Shown: positions 32,358-43,172 of the stretch, in pieces
Layout of the letters: every line of letters begins with the position of its first letter
How positions within the stretch are numbered: the first letter of the stretch is position 1
Assembly: GCA_028564925.1 (NCBI GenBank)
Contig: CM053030.1
Location: 375,318,945-375,382,944, forward strand
DNA: 64,000 nt
Direction of reading: 5' to 3'
DNA from: Lithobates sylvaticus
Taxonomy: Eukaryota; Chordata; Amphibia; Anura; Ranidae
Program-made: the position numbers and the translations under genes
Notes under the pieces: generated by a model
What the model was told of the DNA's origin: nothing
The model's input: the letters and a program-made list of their open reading frames with translations, nothing else
Database searches by the model: none

Positions 32358-33900
32358 TGTGTGCTTACATATTGGTGTGTGCGATTTGGCACACTACTAG
32401 TTGGCAGACGGTTATATCACAGGGCAGACTACATATTTATTTTTGCGTTTTTCTTTTTATGATTTAGTTAACCATATAGCGCTGCACTATTTATATATTT
32501 TTCCTTTATAAAGGAGGACTTTTCTCAAACAGCCATGATCCCAATGACCTTTCAGAACATAGTGATTTATTGAATCCAGTCACAGGTGACACGGGACAGA
32601 CCTGTCTACCACTGAGGAACATGTTTTCTCTGCAATATGTCCTTCAATGATTATACCATGATGTCTTTTCAATGCCGCCATAAAGTACGGTGATAAAGAA
32701 GGTGACATTGTTCAGTCTTAGCTGTATTTCATTGCTGAAAATTTCACTTACCCAACACTCTTCCAAGGAAAAGAGCCTTTGGTCTATTAAACCGAGTCTC
32801 GGAAGAAGCAGGAAGGCTGTATGTGGCCGGTGGGTAATGATCGAGCTGAAAAATAAGAAATGAGAACAGTCAGACAATGCCATTTCAGTACAAGCTCTGC
32901 AACATTATATTTCATGGATTCAGCTCTTTTTAATATCACATTTTCCCGATGATTCTTACAAGTCCCTGACCACAAATGCACCTTCTGTGTCCTTGAAAAC
33001 CACGATTAGCTATTATGTTCATTTCCTACACAAAACAAGACTGGTATGTGCATGTATTAAATGTACAATATAAACAGAAAAAAACATAAAATGTTAATCT
33101 GCTGGTCAACTGTCCAGTGGTCTTTTAAGCCATGGACAGTTCATTCAGAAGGCTTTTTTCCTTGTACTTTTGCTACAAAAGTGCCTAGGGGACAGTTGCA
33201 CAATTATTTTTCTGGTGAAACCCCATGTACAATCAGTCTGTGAAAATTGGGGAAAAATGTAATTACATTTTCTTATCAGGTTGACTGTTCCTCGTAGTAG
33301 TAAATCGGGAAAATACAGTATTATGGCCACTAGATGGAGTTTTTGATCATAGCAAATAAGTATTGTTTTTTCTATGATCATCTGCTCCATCTAGCCTAAT
33401 AACATTTGGTTTTACCTTCATCCATGCAGAATGAATGCACATACAGTTTCACAGGATGTTTCACAGGACAAAATGTTTTTTTTTTTTTTTTAATACACCA
33501 TTTTGTAGCAGACTGACTCTTGGGTTTAACACAGGAATAACTGCAAAGATGCAGTTTTACACCAAAGAGGGAGGTTGTACAGCAAAAAATCATGTAACGT
33601 GAATTTGTAGTCTTGCAGATGTGAGAATCTTGCTGAATCAAGTTTCTTGGGTTTGCATAAAGCTCACACCACAGGTAGAATAAAGTATATATATTATTCT
33701 TTTTTTCTTGTTAGGGGCAAAAAAATGCATCTGCAGTCTGTATAGAAAAGTCTGTACCCCTGCCGGAGGCTGCAGAGTGGAACTCTTGCTCTCTGCAAGT
33801 AAGCAGTGGTCCCTGTGCAGAGGTCAGGCCCACCCTCCTTCCCCCTGTTGATTGGTGATTTCTGGCTCTGAGTCATACATACTAGGGGGAGTACAACTGG
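32358..33900. other. No gene recognised
   Basis: Mostly AT-rich with a long T-run at 33476-33492. GGCCACTAGATGGAG at 33326-33340 and CTCCATCTAG at 33383-33392 form an inverted pair about 45 bp apart. Short frames show no domain. Confidence 0.45.
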
Positions 33901-34764
33901 GGGGGATCCATAGTGGAGAAGGATCTGGGGGTTTTGGTAGATCATAAGCTCAATAATAGCATGCAATACCAAGCTGCGGTTTCCAAAGCGAGCAAAGTCC
34001 TTTCTTGTATTAAGAGAAGTATGGACTCCAGAGAGAGAGATATAATTTGCCCCTGTTCAAATCATTAGTAAGACCTCATCTGGAATATGCAGTTCAGTTT
34101 TGGGCACCAGTTCTCAAAAAGGATATTGGGGAACTGGAGAAAGTGCAGAGAAGGGCAACCAAACTGATAAGAGGCATGGAGGAGCTCAGCTATGAGGAAA
34201 GATTAGAGGAACTGAATTTATTCACTCTGGATAAGAGGAGATTAAAGGGGGATATGATCAACATGTACAAATATATAAGGGGTCCATATAGTGAACTTGG
34301 TGTTGAGTTATTCACTTTATAGTCAACACAGAGGACATGGGGGCACTCTTTACGTCTAGAGGAAAAAAGATTTCATCTCCAAATACTAAAAGGTTTCTTC
34401 ATAGTAAGTGCTGTGAAAATGTGGAAAAGACTCCCTGCAGAGGTGGTTCTGGCCAGCTCAGTAGATTGCTTTAAGAAAGGCCTGGATACTTTCCTAAATG
34501 TACATAATATAACTGGGTACTAACATTTATAGGTAAAGTTGATCCGGGGAAAATCCGATTGCCTCTCAGGGGATCAGGTAGGATTTTTTTCCCCTGCTTT
34601 AGCAAATTGGATCATGCTCTGCTGGGGTTTTTCGCCTTCCTCTGGATCAACTGTGGGTATAGAATTGGGTATATGGGGCTGTATGATTTTGTTATTTTGT
34701 GGTTGAACTAGATGGACTTGTGTCTTTTTTCAACCTGACTAACTATGTAACTATGTAACTATGT
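33901..34764 (+). mobile_element. CR1-type LINE 3' fragment
   Basis: A plus-strand frame at 34047-34322 gives the CR1 ORF2 C-terminus, including [34 protein letters not shown] and [20 protein letters not shown]. Upstream, the conserved EKDLGVLVDHKL-like segment is still visible near 33915-33950 in another frame. The tail ends in repeated CTATGTAA units at about 34741-34763. It is 5'-truncated and frame-broken, so not functional. Confidence 0.9.
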
Positions 34765-35246
34765 TGAACCATTGCAAAGAGATCACAAGGGTTACATTCT
34801 GCAGTTGCTAGTGGGAGACTTGCTTTTCCACTCAGGCTATAGGCTGTACAGTGGAACTTTGGATTACAAGCATAATCCGTTCCAGGAGTATGCTCGTAAT
34901 CCAATGTACTCACATATCAAAGCAAGTTTTCCCATTGAAGTCAATGGAAACGAAAATAATTTGTTCCGCCTTGACTTCAATGGGATGCAATACCGCATGC
35001 GGCCAGAGGCGGGGGACGCCGGAGAGCCTCAGAAACGTCCGAAAAGGCCCGAGCACACTTTGGCTGACCTCGGCAAACCTCGGAAAGACTCCGTTCACGA
35101 GCCTTTACGAGGTTTGCCAAGGTCAGCCGAACTGTCCTCGGGCCTTTCCTGAACGCCGACGATCGGCGCTGTTCGGCTCCGGCGCCCCCACCTCAGGCCA
35201 AAAGCGGTACTACACACCGCTTTTGGCCTGAATCCTGCTCGTTTAA

Positions 35247-35776
35247 TGTGTTGCTATGGGCATTTGTATAGGGACTTTATTGCAATAATATAGAGTTTTA
35301 GATTTAGTAACAGCATGTCCACAGAAGGCCTCTTCCCCCTCCATTGATATGTAAATAAACCAGATAGAAGATGAGCAGAGGAGGTTGGTGTTTACAGGAA
35401 GTGGGTGGGAGGGGCATGTAGAGGGTTTGAAAGACATGTGTTTTGGGACAGAGGAAGAGTGGTTTTTTGGAAGGACAAAGGACAAGATGGCTTCGAGGAG
35501 CTGGATAACGTTGGAGACGCTTTTGTGAGTTGGACTTTGAACAAGGAACTATGAAGGACATCTTAACCCCTAAGTTGAGTAATTGTTTAGTTTACTTAAT
35601 GTGTACATATTATACATGCTTATATGTGAAGCTATAAGTTGTGTTGTATTGTATTGTTCATCCTACAGTTTGTATGTGCAGATTTTTCCCTGTTTAGTAA
35701 AGCATTGATACACTTCAGAAGTCTAGGTTTCCTTGGTTTTACCACAAGAACCTAATAGATAAACGCAAGCATATAA
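35247..35776 (+). repeat. 5' LTR of the gag-bearing element
   Basis: It begins TGTGTTGCTATGGGCATTTG and contains CTGTTTAGTAAAGCATTGAT near the 3' end. It is paired with the LTR at 37297-37828. Confidence 0.85.
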
Positions 35777-35778
35777 TT

Positions 35779-35796
35779 TGGGGGCTCGGCCGCTAT
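35779..35796 (+). other. Primer-binding site, tRNA-Pro-like
   Basis: TGGGGGCTCGGCCGCTAT matches the known tRNA-Pro primer-binding site of murine leukaemia virus at 15 of 18 positions. It starts two bases after the 5' LTR, the normal position. Confidence 0.7.
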
Positions 35797-35836
35797 TTGT
35801 GCTAAAATTTCAACTGAAGCAGACCTGTTTTATATT

Positions 35837-36868
35837 GTGTGTTTTGTTGCTTGTGCTGGGGGAAAAATGCTGCGTACACTGTTTAGGAGGAGTAAGGCTG
35901 CAAAGATTTCTGGTGTCCAGGAGGACTTGAAGGCGTGCACCCTTCCTATCTGGGCCAGAAATAGTCAGTGGATGCCTGTTGCAAAGGAGCTAGCTAGATA
36001 TGCGTCTCCTTTGAACAGAGCTTGGGGGGATGGAGTCTGTGATCTTTCCTCAGATTTTAGTCTCAGAAGTTTTGGGTTCAGTAAGGGAGAGATGCGGGCA
36101 GTTGCTGTGTTTGGTTTGCACTTCCTGCATGCTCTACATATTGAATCTGAAAAGAGGGAAAAGGCGGAATTAGAAAGAGATTTACTGAAGGAGCAGCTTG
36201 CAGTGGCATCCAAGTGTTTGGAAGAAACTGCAAGCAAGGAAAAAGATTTAGAAAGGAGGGTAATCAAAGTTAAACCTGCAGTGGCTTCGAAGTGTGTTCA
36301 AACCCCTGTAGGCCGAGCTGAAGATTTGAATGAGCGGTGTGCAGCCCTCATGACCAAGTCTAATGATGCCCTAACAAAGGACAAAGGCCCAAAGCCTGTA
36401 AGCAGAAGTAGGACATGTGCCACTGTTACTTCTCATAACCGGGAAGCAGAGGATTTGATCAGCTCAAATGACCGAGTTGAGTCAGATACAAGGAAGGCAA
36501 GGCCTATGATCTCCAGGAGACACATGTGGATTGATTTACTTAAGGTGGGGGTCCCTAGAGAGGAAATAGATGGGATTCCTACACCAGCATTGTTTAAGAA
36601 GTGGAAGCAAATGGTTGGGAATGGTAGATTCAGTCACATTAAGTGTTTCTGTTGCCATAAAATGGGGCATTTTGCAAAAATGTGCCATGCTGTGAAGGCT
36701 GAACAACAGCAGGCCTGTGTGCTTCCCAGGACAGCACGGAGAGACATGCAAGTTTATTCGTTACGCTGGAAGTCAATGCCTTTCCGTGAAAGTATTTCAA
36801 GGCAACAGTGGGCACCCTACAATAGTTTTGCAGTTAGAAATGGGCAGATAGAGAAATGTGAGCAGTGA
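35837..36868 (+). CDS. Gag-like frame of the LTR element
   Basis: This is a frame of about 340 codons. In order it has a basic N-terminus, a globular region, a heptad-rich Lys/Glu segment suggesting a coiled coil (about residues 100-150), a Ser/Lys/Arg-rich linker, and a CCHC zinc knuckle CFCCHKMGHFAKMC in the C-terminal third. The knuckle identifies a nucleocapsid-like RNA-binding function. I could not match the N-terminal two thirds to a named capsid family. It is treated here as part of a fossil element. Confidence 0.7.
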   Translation: MCFVACAGGKMLRTLFRRSKAAKISGVQEDLKACTLPIWARNSQWMPVAKELARYASPLNRAWGDGVCDLSSDFSLRSFGFSKGEMRAVAVFGLHFLHALHIESEKREKAELERDLLKEQLAVASKCLEETASKEKDLERRVIKVKPAVASKCVQTPVGRAEDLNERCAALMTKSNDALTKDKGPKPVSRSRTCATVTSHNREAEDLISSNDRVESDTRKARPMISRRHMWIDLLKVGVPREEIDGIPTPALFKKWKQMVGNGRFSHIKCFCCHKMGHFAKMCHAVKAEQQQACVLPRTARRDMQVYSLRWKSMPFRESISRQQWAPYNSFAVRNGQIEKCEQ

Positions 36869-37296
36869 GCTATGTTTTTTGGCACAGTTGGAAGGAACAT
36901 ATAATCTGCTTTGTCTCTTACTCTTTTCAGGTATTGAGCATCGTGAGGTGGAGCAGGCAGAGCAGATGACCATACTGGATGGGAGGAGACAGACCAGAAG
37001 AGAGCCTGAGAAAAGGTGGCTGAATTGGAGTGGACTTCCATCTGAGCATTTTCCTTATGACCAAGAAGAAAAGAGACTTTTTCATCTGGGACTTTCTTTA
37101 CAAACTGCCAAAAGACATTGTTAACCCTGCTCAAAAGTCAGCCTTCCAGGGACAAACCAATCGTCTGACCGCCCACAAGATGGGGGTCCAAAGGGAATTT
37201 GTTCCTCCCATTTATACGGGGGGTTTATTTTGCCCCTTCCTGGACAAAAGGCTTTAAGAAGTTTCCTATATTATCCTATAAAGTCAAGAGGTGGTA

Positions 37297-37828
37297 TGTG
37301 TTGCTATGGGCATTTGTATAGTGACTTTATTGCAATAATATAGAGTTTTAGATTTAGTAACAGCATATGTCTACAAAGGCCTTTTCCCCCTCCATTGATA
37401 TGTAAATAAACCAGATAGAAGATGAGCAGAGGAAGTTGGTGTTACAGGAAGTGGGTGGGAGGGGCATGGAGAGGGTTTGGGAGAGACATGTGTTTTGGGA
37501 CAGAGGGACAGTGGTGTTTTGGAAGGACAAAGGACAAGATGGCTTCGAGGAGCTGGATAACGTTGGAGAGGCTTTTGTGAGTTGGACTTTGAACAAGGAA
37601 CTATGAAGGACATCTTAACCCCTAAGTTGAGTAATTGTTTCGTTTACTTAATGTGTACATATTATACATGCTTAAATGTGAAGCTATAAGTTGTGTTGTA
37701 TTGTATTGTTCATCCTACAGTTTGTATGTGCAGATTTTTCCCTGTTTAGTAAAGCATTGATACACTTCAGAAGTCTAGGCTTCCTTGGTTTTACCACAAG
37801 AACTTAATAGATAAACGCAAGCGAAACA
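37297..37828 (+). repeat. 3' LTR of the gag-bearing element
   Basis: It parallels 35247-35776 over its full length, with scattered differences. It ends AACGCAAGCGAAACA, directly followed by the TTTAA duplication. Confidence 0.85.
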
Positions 37829-38121
37829 TTTAATGAGACAACACTCGCAAACTGAGTAGGGATTTTTAGAAATACAGTGCTCGTTTTGCAAAACGCTTGT
37901 TAACCGCGTTACTCGCAAACCGAGGTTCCACTGTATTTAGTTACCTTAAACTGATATTTTAATAGGGCTGGGCTTTAAACATATACAGGTAAATATTTTA
38001 GAGGAGTGAAAACCAACCACCCCCCCCCCCCCCCCAGCTGCCTATTAGGATATTTGTTTTTTTAATGATGTTATAATTTTAAAAGGGCCAACGTTTTATT
38101 ACATACATGTTAGTATCCTTT

Positions 38122-38253
38122 AATTTATGGTCTAGAGCCCTACGGACGACATGAGTAAAGATGACATATAGGAACAACACAAAACTCACCAACATGAAAT
38201 AGACCTGAAAGTGTGCCTTGGTCTACCGTATGGTACACCAAATTAAGGGGGCA
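38122..38253 (-). repeat. Ngaro repeat B2
   Basis: A 132-bp direct repeat that includes GGTCTAGAGCCCTACGGACG and TCTACCGTATGGTACACCAA. It appears identical to 38452-38583. It forms the outer 3' end of the element. Confidence 0.85.
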
Positions 38254-38361
38254 TACCCTAGATAAAGAATGATAAGAAGTAGTTATGGAATAATGTGGAA
38301 TGAGTATTCAGTCTGGGGTAAGAATACTTGGAAGAGGCTTTAAAAGGGGAGGGTGGGTGGG

Positions 38362-38455
38362 TATCACGCACAGGAAACCGACAAAGACCTTTGGGCTGCT
38401 TAAATACCCTCCGGGCTCCTCCCATAACTTCAGGCCGGTACCCGGCCTTCCAATT
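38362..38455 (-). repeat. Ngaro repeat A2
   Basis: It matches A1 (43965-44066), including TATCACGCACAGGAAACCGA and ATACCCTCCGGGCTCCTCCC. A1 carries seven extra bases in the middle. Confidence 0.85.
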
Positions 38456-38583
38456 TATGGTCTAGAGCCCTACGGACGACATGAGTAAAGATGACATATA
38501 GGAACAACACAAAACTCACCAACATGAAATAGACCTGAAAGTGTGCCTTGGTCTACCGTATGGTACACCAAATTAAGGGGGCA
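38452..38583 (-). repeat. Ngaro repeat B1
   Basis: A direct repeat of B2, directly abutting A2. It follows the recombinase region on the coding strand. Confidence 0.85.
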
Positions 38584-38624
38584 AAAACCTTCAGGTAGGG
38601 GATAATTATTTATTAAAGGTAATG

Positions 38625-39356
38625 TCACTGAGTAAGACGAGCAAAGGCCTGAGCCATCTCTAACTGTGGGTTAGGAATGTAGCGAGAGAAGCAGGCCGAT
38701 TTCCACCAACCCAGTTCCTTGATCACATGGTCCGGAACCCCCTGTCTTGAGGCCGTCGTGGCCGCCCCAATCTGGAATGAATGCCCGGAGTACTGGCTGG
38801 GGTCCAAGTGAAGATTGCCGAGAAGGACCCGGACATGTTCCACGAACTGCGACGAGTTGAGGGGTTATACCGGAAAGGGTAGAAGCGGACTGGACCCTGG
38901 GCGGTCGGATAGCAGTGCCGTCAAGCGGTTTAACACGGCAACTGGGCACCAGTTGTTGTGAGTCCTGTACAGGTGAACATCTACTCCGGAACCTCGCTGC
39001 TGAGTTTTGGATGTCGCCAAGTGAAGGACGTAGTGATCCTGGTGGCGGCAGAGACTACTTCTATGCAAGACTGGACCAGCTGGGTGGCTGCGAGTGAACT
39101 CGCTGGGCCGTAGAAACCCATAAAACGCCATGTGTATCGCAGCCTGCAGGACGGTGCTGAGGAGGAGACCGAAAGGGGACCTATCCTGGATGTCAGACAT
39201 TCCCTTGAAGATCTCCCCCGTGATAGGCAGCCGCTTCGGGCTGACTGGCGGCTGGTGTTTCTGCACTCCACGTAGTAGAGCCCTCACTGCGTGGCAGGAG
39301 AACACCGAAGGCCTCGCGGGGTCTTGAAGTGACAAGTAGTGCGGCACCCCGGCCAC
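38625..39356 (-). pseudogene. Ngaro tyrosine recombinase region
   Basis: Minus-strand peptides include FYGFLRPSEFTRSHPAGP, the region around the first catalytic Arg of DIRS-group recombinases, and toward the left YSGHSF-IGAATTASRQGVPD and VIKELGWWKS, the C-terminal catalytic block with the motif that carries the His and the final Tyr (SRYI). In the family this enzyme inserts a circular DNA intermediate without a target duplication. It is part of a broken element. Confidence 0.8.
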
Positions 39357-39385
39357 GTACTGGCGTATCGTGCTGCGTGACAGTG

Positions 39386-40247
39386 CTAGGTGAGAATGAC
39401 AATAAGCGCTGAGTTAAACTTCCCTGGAATGAATGAGCAGTAAACATTGAACTGACGCTGTAGGGATAGCTGGACCAGTCTGCGGAGGAAGGACATGACG
39501 GGCCTGGATTTAGGCCTGCCCTTGCTGATGATCTTGGCTGTGGCTTGATTGTCTGTCGTGAAAGCCACAGTCTGTCCAGACCAATGGTGACCCCATAGGT
39601 GAGCGGCTGCTACGATGGGGAAGAGCTCAAAGAGGGCTGACGTGGTAGTGAAGCCTGGTGTGGCTAGTGCTTGAGGAGGCCAAGGGGCGGCGAACCACAA
39701 ATGGCCAAAAATGGCGGCGCATCCTGTGGATGCCGCCGCATCGGTCACCACCTGTGGTGACTGCGTGGACACGACTGGGATGAACAGGGACACACCGTTC
39801 CAATTACTAAGAAAGTGTTCCCACATGGCCAGATCTGCCCTGGCTGCCCAAGGACTACTCTTAGACCCGAAGGTCAATTTGGTCGCGAAATAATATCGCT
39901 CCCTCCACTTGATGAGGGGACGAGCGAGTTGAGACTGGGAGCGACGGAAGAATGAGGCGCTGACAGATCATACACCAGACGTTTTTATTTGAAAATATTC
40001 CCTGTACAAGCCCGATAGGGCTAACCCTCCAGATGTTAAAGGGAGACTGACTGAACGGGCCTATCATGAAGTCCCGATCCAACTCCGTCTGCAGAAGGAC
40101 GTCAATCGCTGGCTCATCTGTTGCTGCTGAGCGTAGGTTCGGACATTCGTGGGTGGAGTGGGGCAGGGTGATGAGCCCGGTATGAAACCCATCGGTGAAA
40201 CCCCGGATGAGGTAGCTGGCGAGTGACGGAGTGGGGTGTGAGGTCAA
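39386..40247 (-). pseudogene. Ngaro reverse transcriptase/RNase H region
   Basis: Minus strand. The left part carries an RNase H-like sequence with VVTDAAASTGCAAIFG and FTTDNQATAKIISKGR, typical of DIRS-order elements. The right part holds the N-terminal approach to the reverse transcriptase with GFTDGFHTGLITLP and NIWRVSPIGLVQG. The catalytic core of the polymerase is not recognisable. It lies between the gag-like frame and the recombinase, the order expected for Ngaro. Confidence 0.75.
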
Positions 40248-40279
40248 GTAAACCCCGAGCCAAAGGGCATTGACCCGGC

Positions 40280-41416
40280 TTAGTCATGGTTCTTCTGTTT
40301 GACCTCACATGGGATCCTGGGGTGCGCCCTCTGGCATAGGGTGCAAACGTGCAAGAGCCGGCACTGGCTGAAATTGCAGGAGCCGTAATTGAAATTGTTG
40401 CAAATGGCGGCTCCCCCAACCATCCGCACCGGACGTCCCAACTTGTCCACCTTTTGCCCTTGCGCCGGGGCCTGCTGAGCCTGGCTCGTGCTGGTAGAGG
40501 CCGTGCTAGCTATCGGATGGACAGAGGCTATGTTGGCACACCAGACCGTGGTGTGGGACGCTGACTGACAGACAGCACATAGCGGGGAGCGAAGACCCGC
40601 GAAGTGGCGGCAGAACAACTCCGTGTCCACTACGCTCCAGTCCGTTGTCAAATGAAACTGTAAGAATCTGGCCGCGGCTTTGGCCGAGAAGGACCGATGA
40701 TAGTCGTAGAACGCTGAGCCACCGTATTTGTGGCCCAGGTCTACGATCAAATGGAGGTAGAGGTCCAGTTCCTCCCGTCTGCCGGGGGAGGCTGAGCACA
40801 GCACGTCCCTAAACATGCCGAAAGCGAGCGTGAACCTCGGATCCTTCGCTTTCAAAACCACCGAGACGTCCCCCCAGGTGTAGGCCTTGTTCTCGGCCAA
40901 GTCATGGACCGAGACCAAGAGTGAGGCCAGGTTAACGTCTCTGCCCTCTAGAATGTCCTTCCTTACGCTGGGTGGCACCAGGTGGGAAGGGTGAACGGTA
41001 GTCGTGGCAAGCTCACTACCTGCGGCCGGTGCACTGATGGCTGGGACCACTGCAGGGTCCGGAACCGTGGCAGCCGGGCTGGTCTCTAGACGAGACACCC
41101 TGTCCTGGACCTCAACGATTGAGGAAGATAGGGAAGACACGAGGGTGTGTAGCTGAGCGACGGCGGCTGAAATCGATTCCAGAGACGCCTGCTGGCTGCT
41201 GGGGCTTGCTGCGGCCGGTGGTGGGAAGAGGAGCCTGAATAGCTCCGCCTTCCTGGCCGCGGACGAGAAGGGTATCCCTCTGCGTCTCAGCTCGGCGGAC
41301 AGCCTGGGAATTGTCCATGCCCTAAGGGACTGGACACTGCCAGCCTCGGAGGCTGACGCCGGAGATAGCGGGGTGGTGAGGTCATCGCTGCCGACTGATG
41401 ACATGGCGGCTGCCAA
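40280..41416 (-). CDS. Ngaro gag-like ORF1
   Basis: An open frame of 378 codons on the minus strand. Near the N-terminus, WTIPRLSAELRRRGIPFSS resembles a SAP-like helix pair. A coiled-coil-prone segment follows (LHTLVSSLSSSIVEVQDRVS). The middle region has the conserved KDILEGRDVNLASLL and DPRFTLAFGMFRDVL blocks. The C-terminus has a Cys/His cluster CNNFNYGSCNFSQCRLLHVC, then CTLCQRAHPRIPC. This composition is that of the ORF1 of Ngaro/DIRS elements in fish and amphibians, thought to be a nucleic-acid-binding gag analogue. The start used is the first Met of MAAAMSSVGS, and a second Met four codons later is possible. Confidence 0.82.
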   Translation of the reverse strand: MAAAMSSVGSDDLTTPLSPASASEAGSVQSLRAWTIPRLSAELRRRGIPFSSAARKAELFRLLFPPPAAASPSSQQASLESISAAVAQLHTLVSSLSSSIVEVQDRVSRLETSPAATVPDPAVVPAISAPAAGSELATTTVHPSHLVPPSVRKDILEGRDVNLASLLVSVHDLAENKAYTWGDVSVVLKAKDPRFTLAFGMFRDVLCSASPGRREELDLYLHLIVDLGHKYGGSAFYDYHRSFSAKAAARFLQFHLTTDWSVVDTELFCRHFAGLRSPLCAVCQSASHTTVWCANIASVHPIASTASTSTSQAQQAPAQGQKVDKLGRPVRMVGGAAICNNFNYGSCNFSQCRLLHVCTLCQRAHPRIPCEVKQKNHD

Positions 41417-42004
41417 GACCCGTTACTTAGTAGACTGGTCACGTGTCTGCAGGCTGGGCCTATAAAGAGGTGACAAGAAATGAGTTTGGATGTGTCACCT
41501 ATGATATACGTACCTGCCATGAGAAAGCAGGAGCCCCCCGTGCCCCTGCGTTTTTTTTTTTTTTTTTTACCTGCTGGAACCCTGATCAAGCTGGTGCAGG
41601 TGGACCTACTGAATCCGACTGACCTGAGAGAGTGTGAGAGAAAGTACCTATTTAAGAGCCTAAAACTGCTGCCGTCCAGAGCGACGGAACCCAACGTAGA
41701 TGATAACAACAGGCGATAGTGACTTAAGTCGACTGCCGAGACCGCTGTGGGATCAAATGACAGATGACAACACGAATGACTGACTTGACATGTTGCCTTA
41801 ACTGAACGAACTTCCCGTGACAGGGCCCGGCCCGTTCGTACCGTATGGGGGTGACTGTGAGCCGGACTCTGGAGCACGTACAGAAATGAGGCAACCGTGA
41901 AACGAGGCTAACTGCCTGGGTATTGCTGAGGCCGAACTGTGACATCCAGCTGCCACCGGGTCCGACTCCAAGCTCCCCTTTTTTTATTTTATTTTTATTT
42001 TTTT

Positions 42005-43172
42005 GTAGAAATGCGGCCGGCCTAGGGCACGCCGGCGCGAATTCGTACAGGCAGGTGACGAATTAACGCCGGGGCGTGGTAAGGTGACACAGAAATGATA
42101 TAACATGACAAGGACAAGAATCAAAGTCTTTTTTTTTTTTTTTTTTTTTTTGCGACTCCGCCCCTGGCGTATGTATTGAAATGAGGCCGGGCCTAGGGCA
42201 CGCCGACACGAATTAGTGCGAGGTAGTGACTACATTCATGCCGGGCGTGGTAAGGTGACAGAAATGAGATACCATGACAGGGGCAAGAATCAGGAATGTA
42301 CGCAAACCAGTGATGCGATTCCGCCCTTGGCGCATGTATTGAAATGAGGCCGGGCCTAGGGCACGCCGACACGAATTAGTGCGAGGTAGTGACTGCATTC
42401 ATGCCGGGCGTGGTAAGGTGACAGAAATGAGATACCATGACAGGGGCAAGAATCAGGAATGTACGCAAACCAGTGATGCGATTCCGCCCTTGGCGCATGT
42501 ATTGAAATGAGGCCGGGCCTAGGGCACGCCGACACGAATTAGTGCGAGGTAGTGACTGCATTCATGCCGGGCGTGGTAAGGTGACAGAAATGAGATACCA
42601 TGACAGGGGCAAGAATCAGGAATGTACGCAAACCAGTGATGCGATTCCGCCCTTGGCGCATGTATTGAAATGAGGCCGGGCCTAGGGCACGCCGAAACGA
42701 ATTAGTGCGAGGTAGTGACTGCATTCATGCCGGGCGTGGTAAGGTGACAGAAATGAGATACCATGACAGGGGCAAGAATCAGGAATGTACGCAAACCAGT
42801 GATGCGATTCCGCCCTTGGCGCATGTATTGAAATGAGGCCGGGCCTAGGGCACGCCGACACGAATTAGTGCGAGGTAGTGACTGCATTCATGCCGGGCGT
42901 GGTAAGGTGACAGAAATGAGATACCATGACAGGGGCAAGAATCAGGAATGTACGCAAAACCAGTGATGCGATTCCGCCCTTGGCGCATGTATTGAAATGA
43001 GGCCGGGCCTAGGGCACGCCGACACGAATTAGTGCGGGGAAGTGACTGCATTCATGCCGGGCGTGGTAAGGTGACAGAAATGATATACCATGACAGGGGC
43101 AAGAATCAGGAATGTACGCAATCAGTGATGTGATTCCGCCCTTGGCGCATGTATCGAAATGAGGCCGGGTAG
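42005..43172. repeat. 163-bp satellite array inside the Ngaro leader
   Basis: About seven head-to-tail units have starts at 42210, 42373, 42536, 42699, 42862 and 43026, plus a diverged, T-run-containing first unit from about 42005. Landmarks in each unit are GAATTAGTGCGAGGTAGTGA, GGGCGTGGTAAGGTGACAG and GAGGCCGGGCCTAGGGCACG. Central units are almost identical. The unit length is not a multiple of three, and the repeated minus-strand frames starting MQSLPRTNS are artefacts. Confidence 0.92.

Larger units (their letters stand above)
35242..37833 (+). mobile_element. LTR retroelement fossil, gag-bearing and compact
   Basis: Two LTRs of about 530 bp (35247-35776 and 37297-37828) start TGTGTTGCTATGGGC and are flanked by TTTAA at 35242-35246 and 37829-37833. 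A primer-binding site matching tRNA-Pro follows the 5' LTR. The internal region is only about 1.5 kb, with a gag-like frame and no recognisable pol or env. Such a layout suggests a non-autonomous element mobilised by a relative. The LTRs look about 95% alike by eye, which implies moderate youth. The tRNA-Pro site is common in gammaretrovirus-like and some other retroelements, and the family is not certain. Confidence 0.85.
34849..37933. mobile_element. Tigger/pogo-like MITE hosting an LTR element
   Basis: The left end CAGTGGAACTTTGGATTACA and right end GCAAACCGAGGTTCCACTG are inverted and are flanked by TA at 34847-34848 and 37934-37935. The MITE parts are 34849-35246 and 37829-37933. Its interior is rich in short dyads, such as AAAGCGGTACTACACACCGC. 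The LTR element sits between exact TTTAA copies. CAGTGGAACC ends with TA targets fit the Tc1/mariner superfamily, perhaps pogo/Tigger. Confidence 0.7.

Noticed and set aside
35965-36267. Minus-strand frame of 100 codons opposite the gag-like frame
   Set aside because: A shadow of the plus-strand gag frame. It has no independent motif.
42005-43172. Repeated minus-strand frames beginning MQSLPRTNS
   Set aside because: They recur every 163 bp because of the satellite. The period is not a multiple of three, so no continuous protein results.
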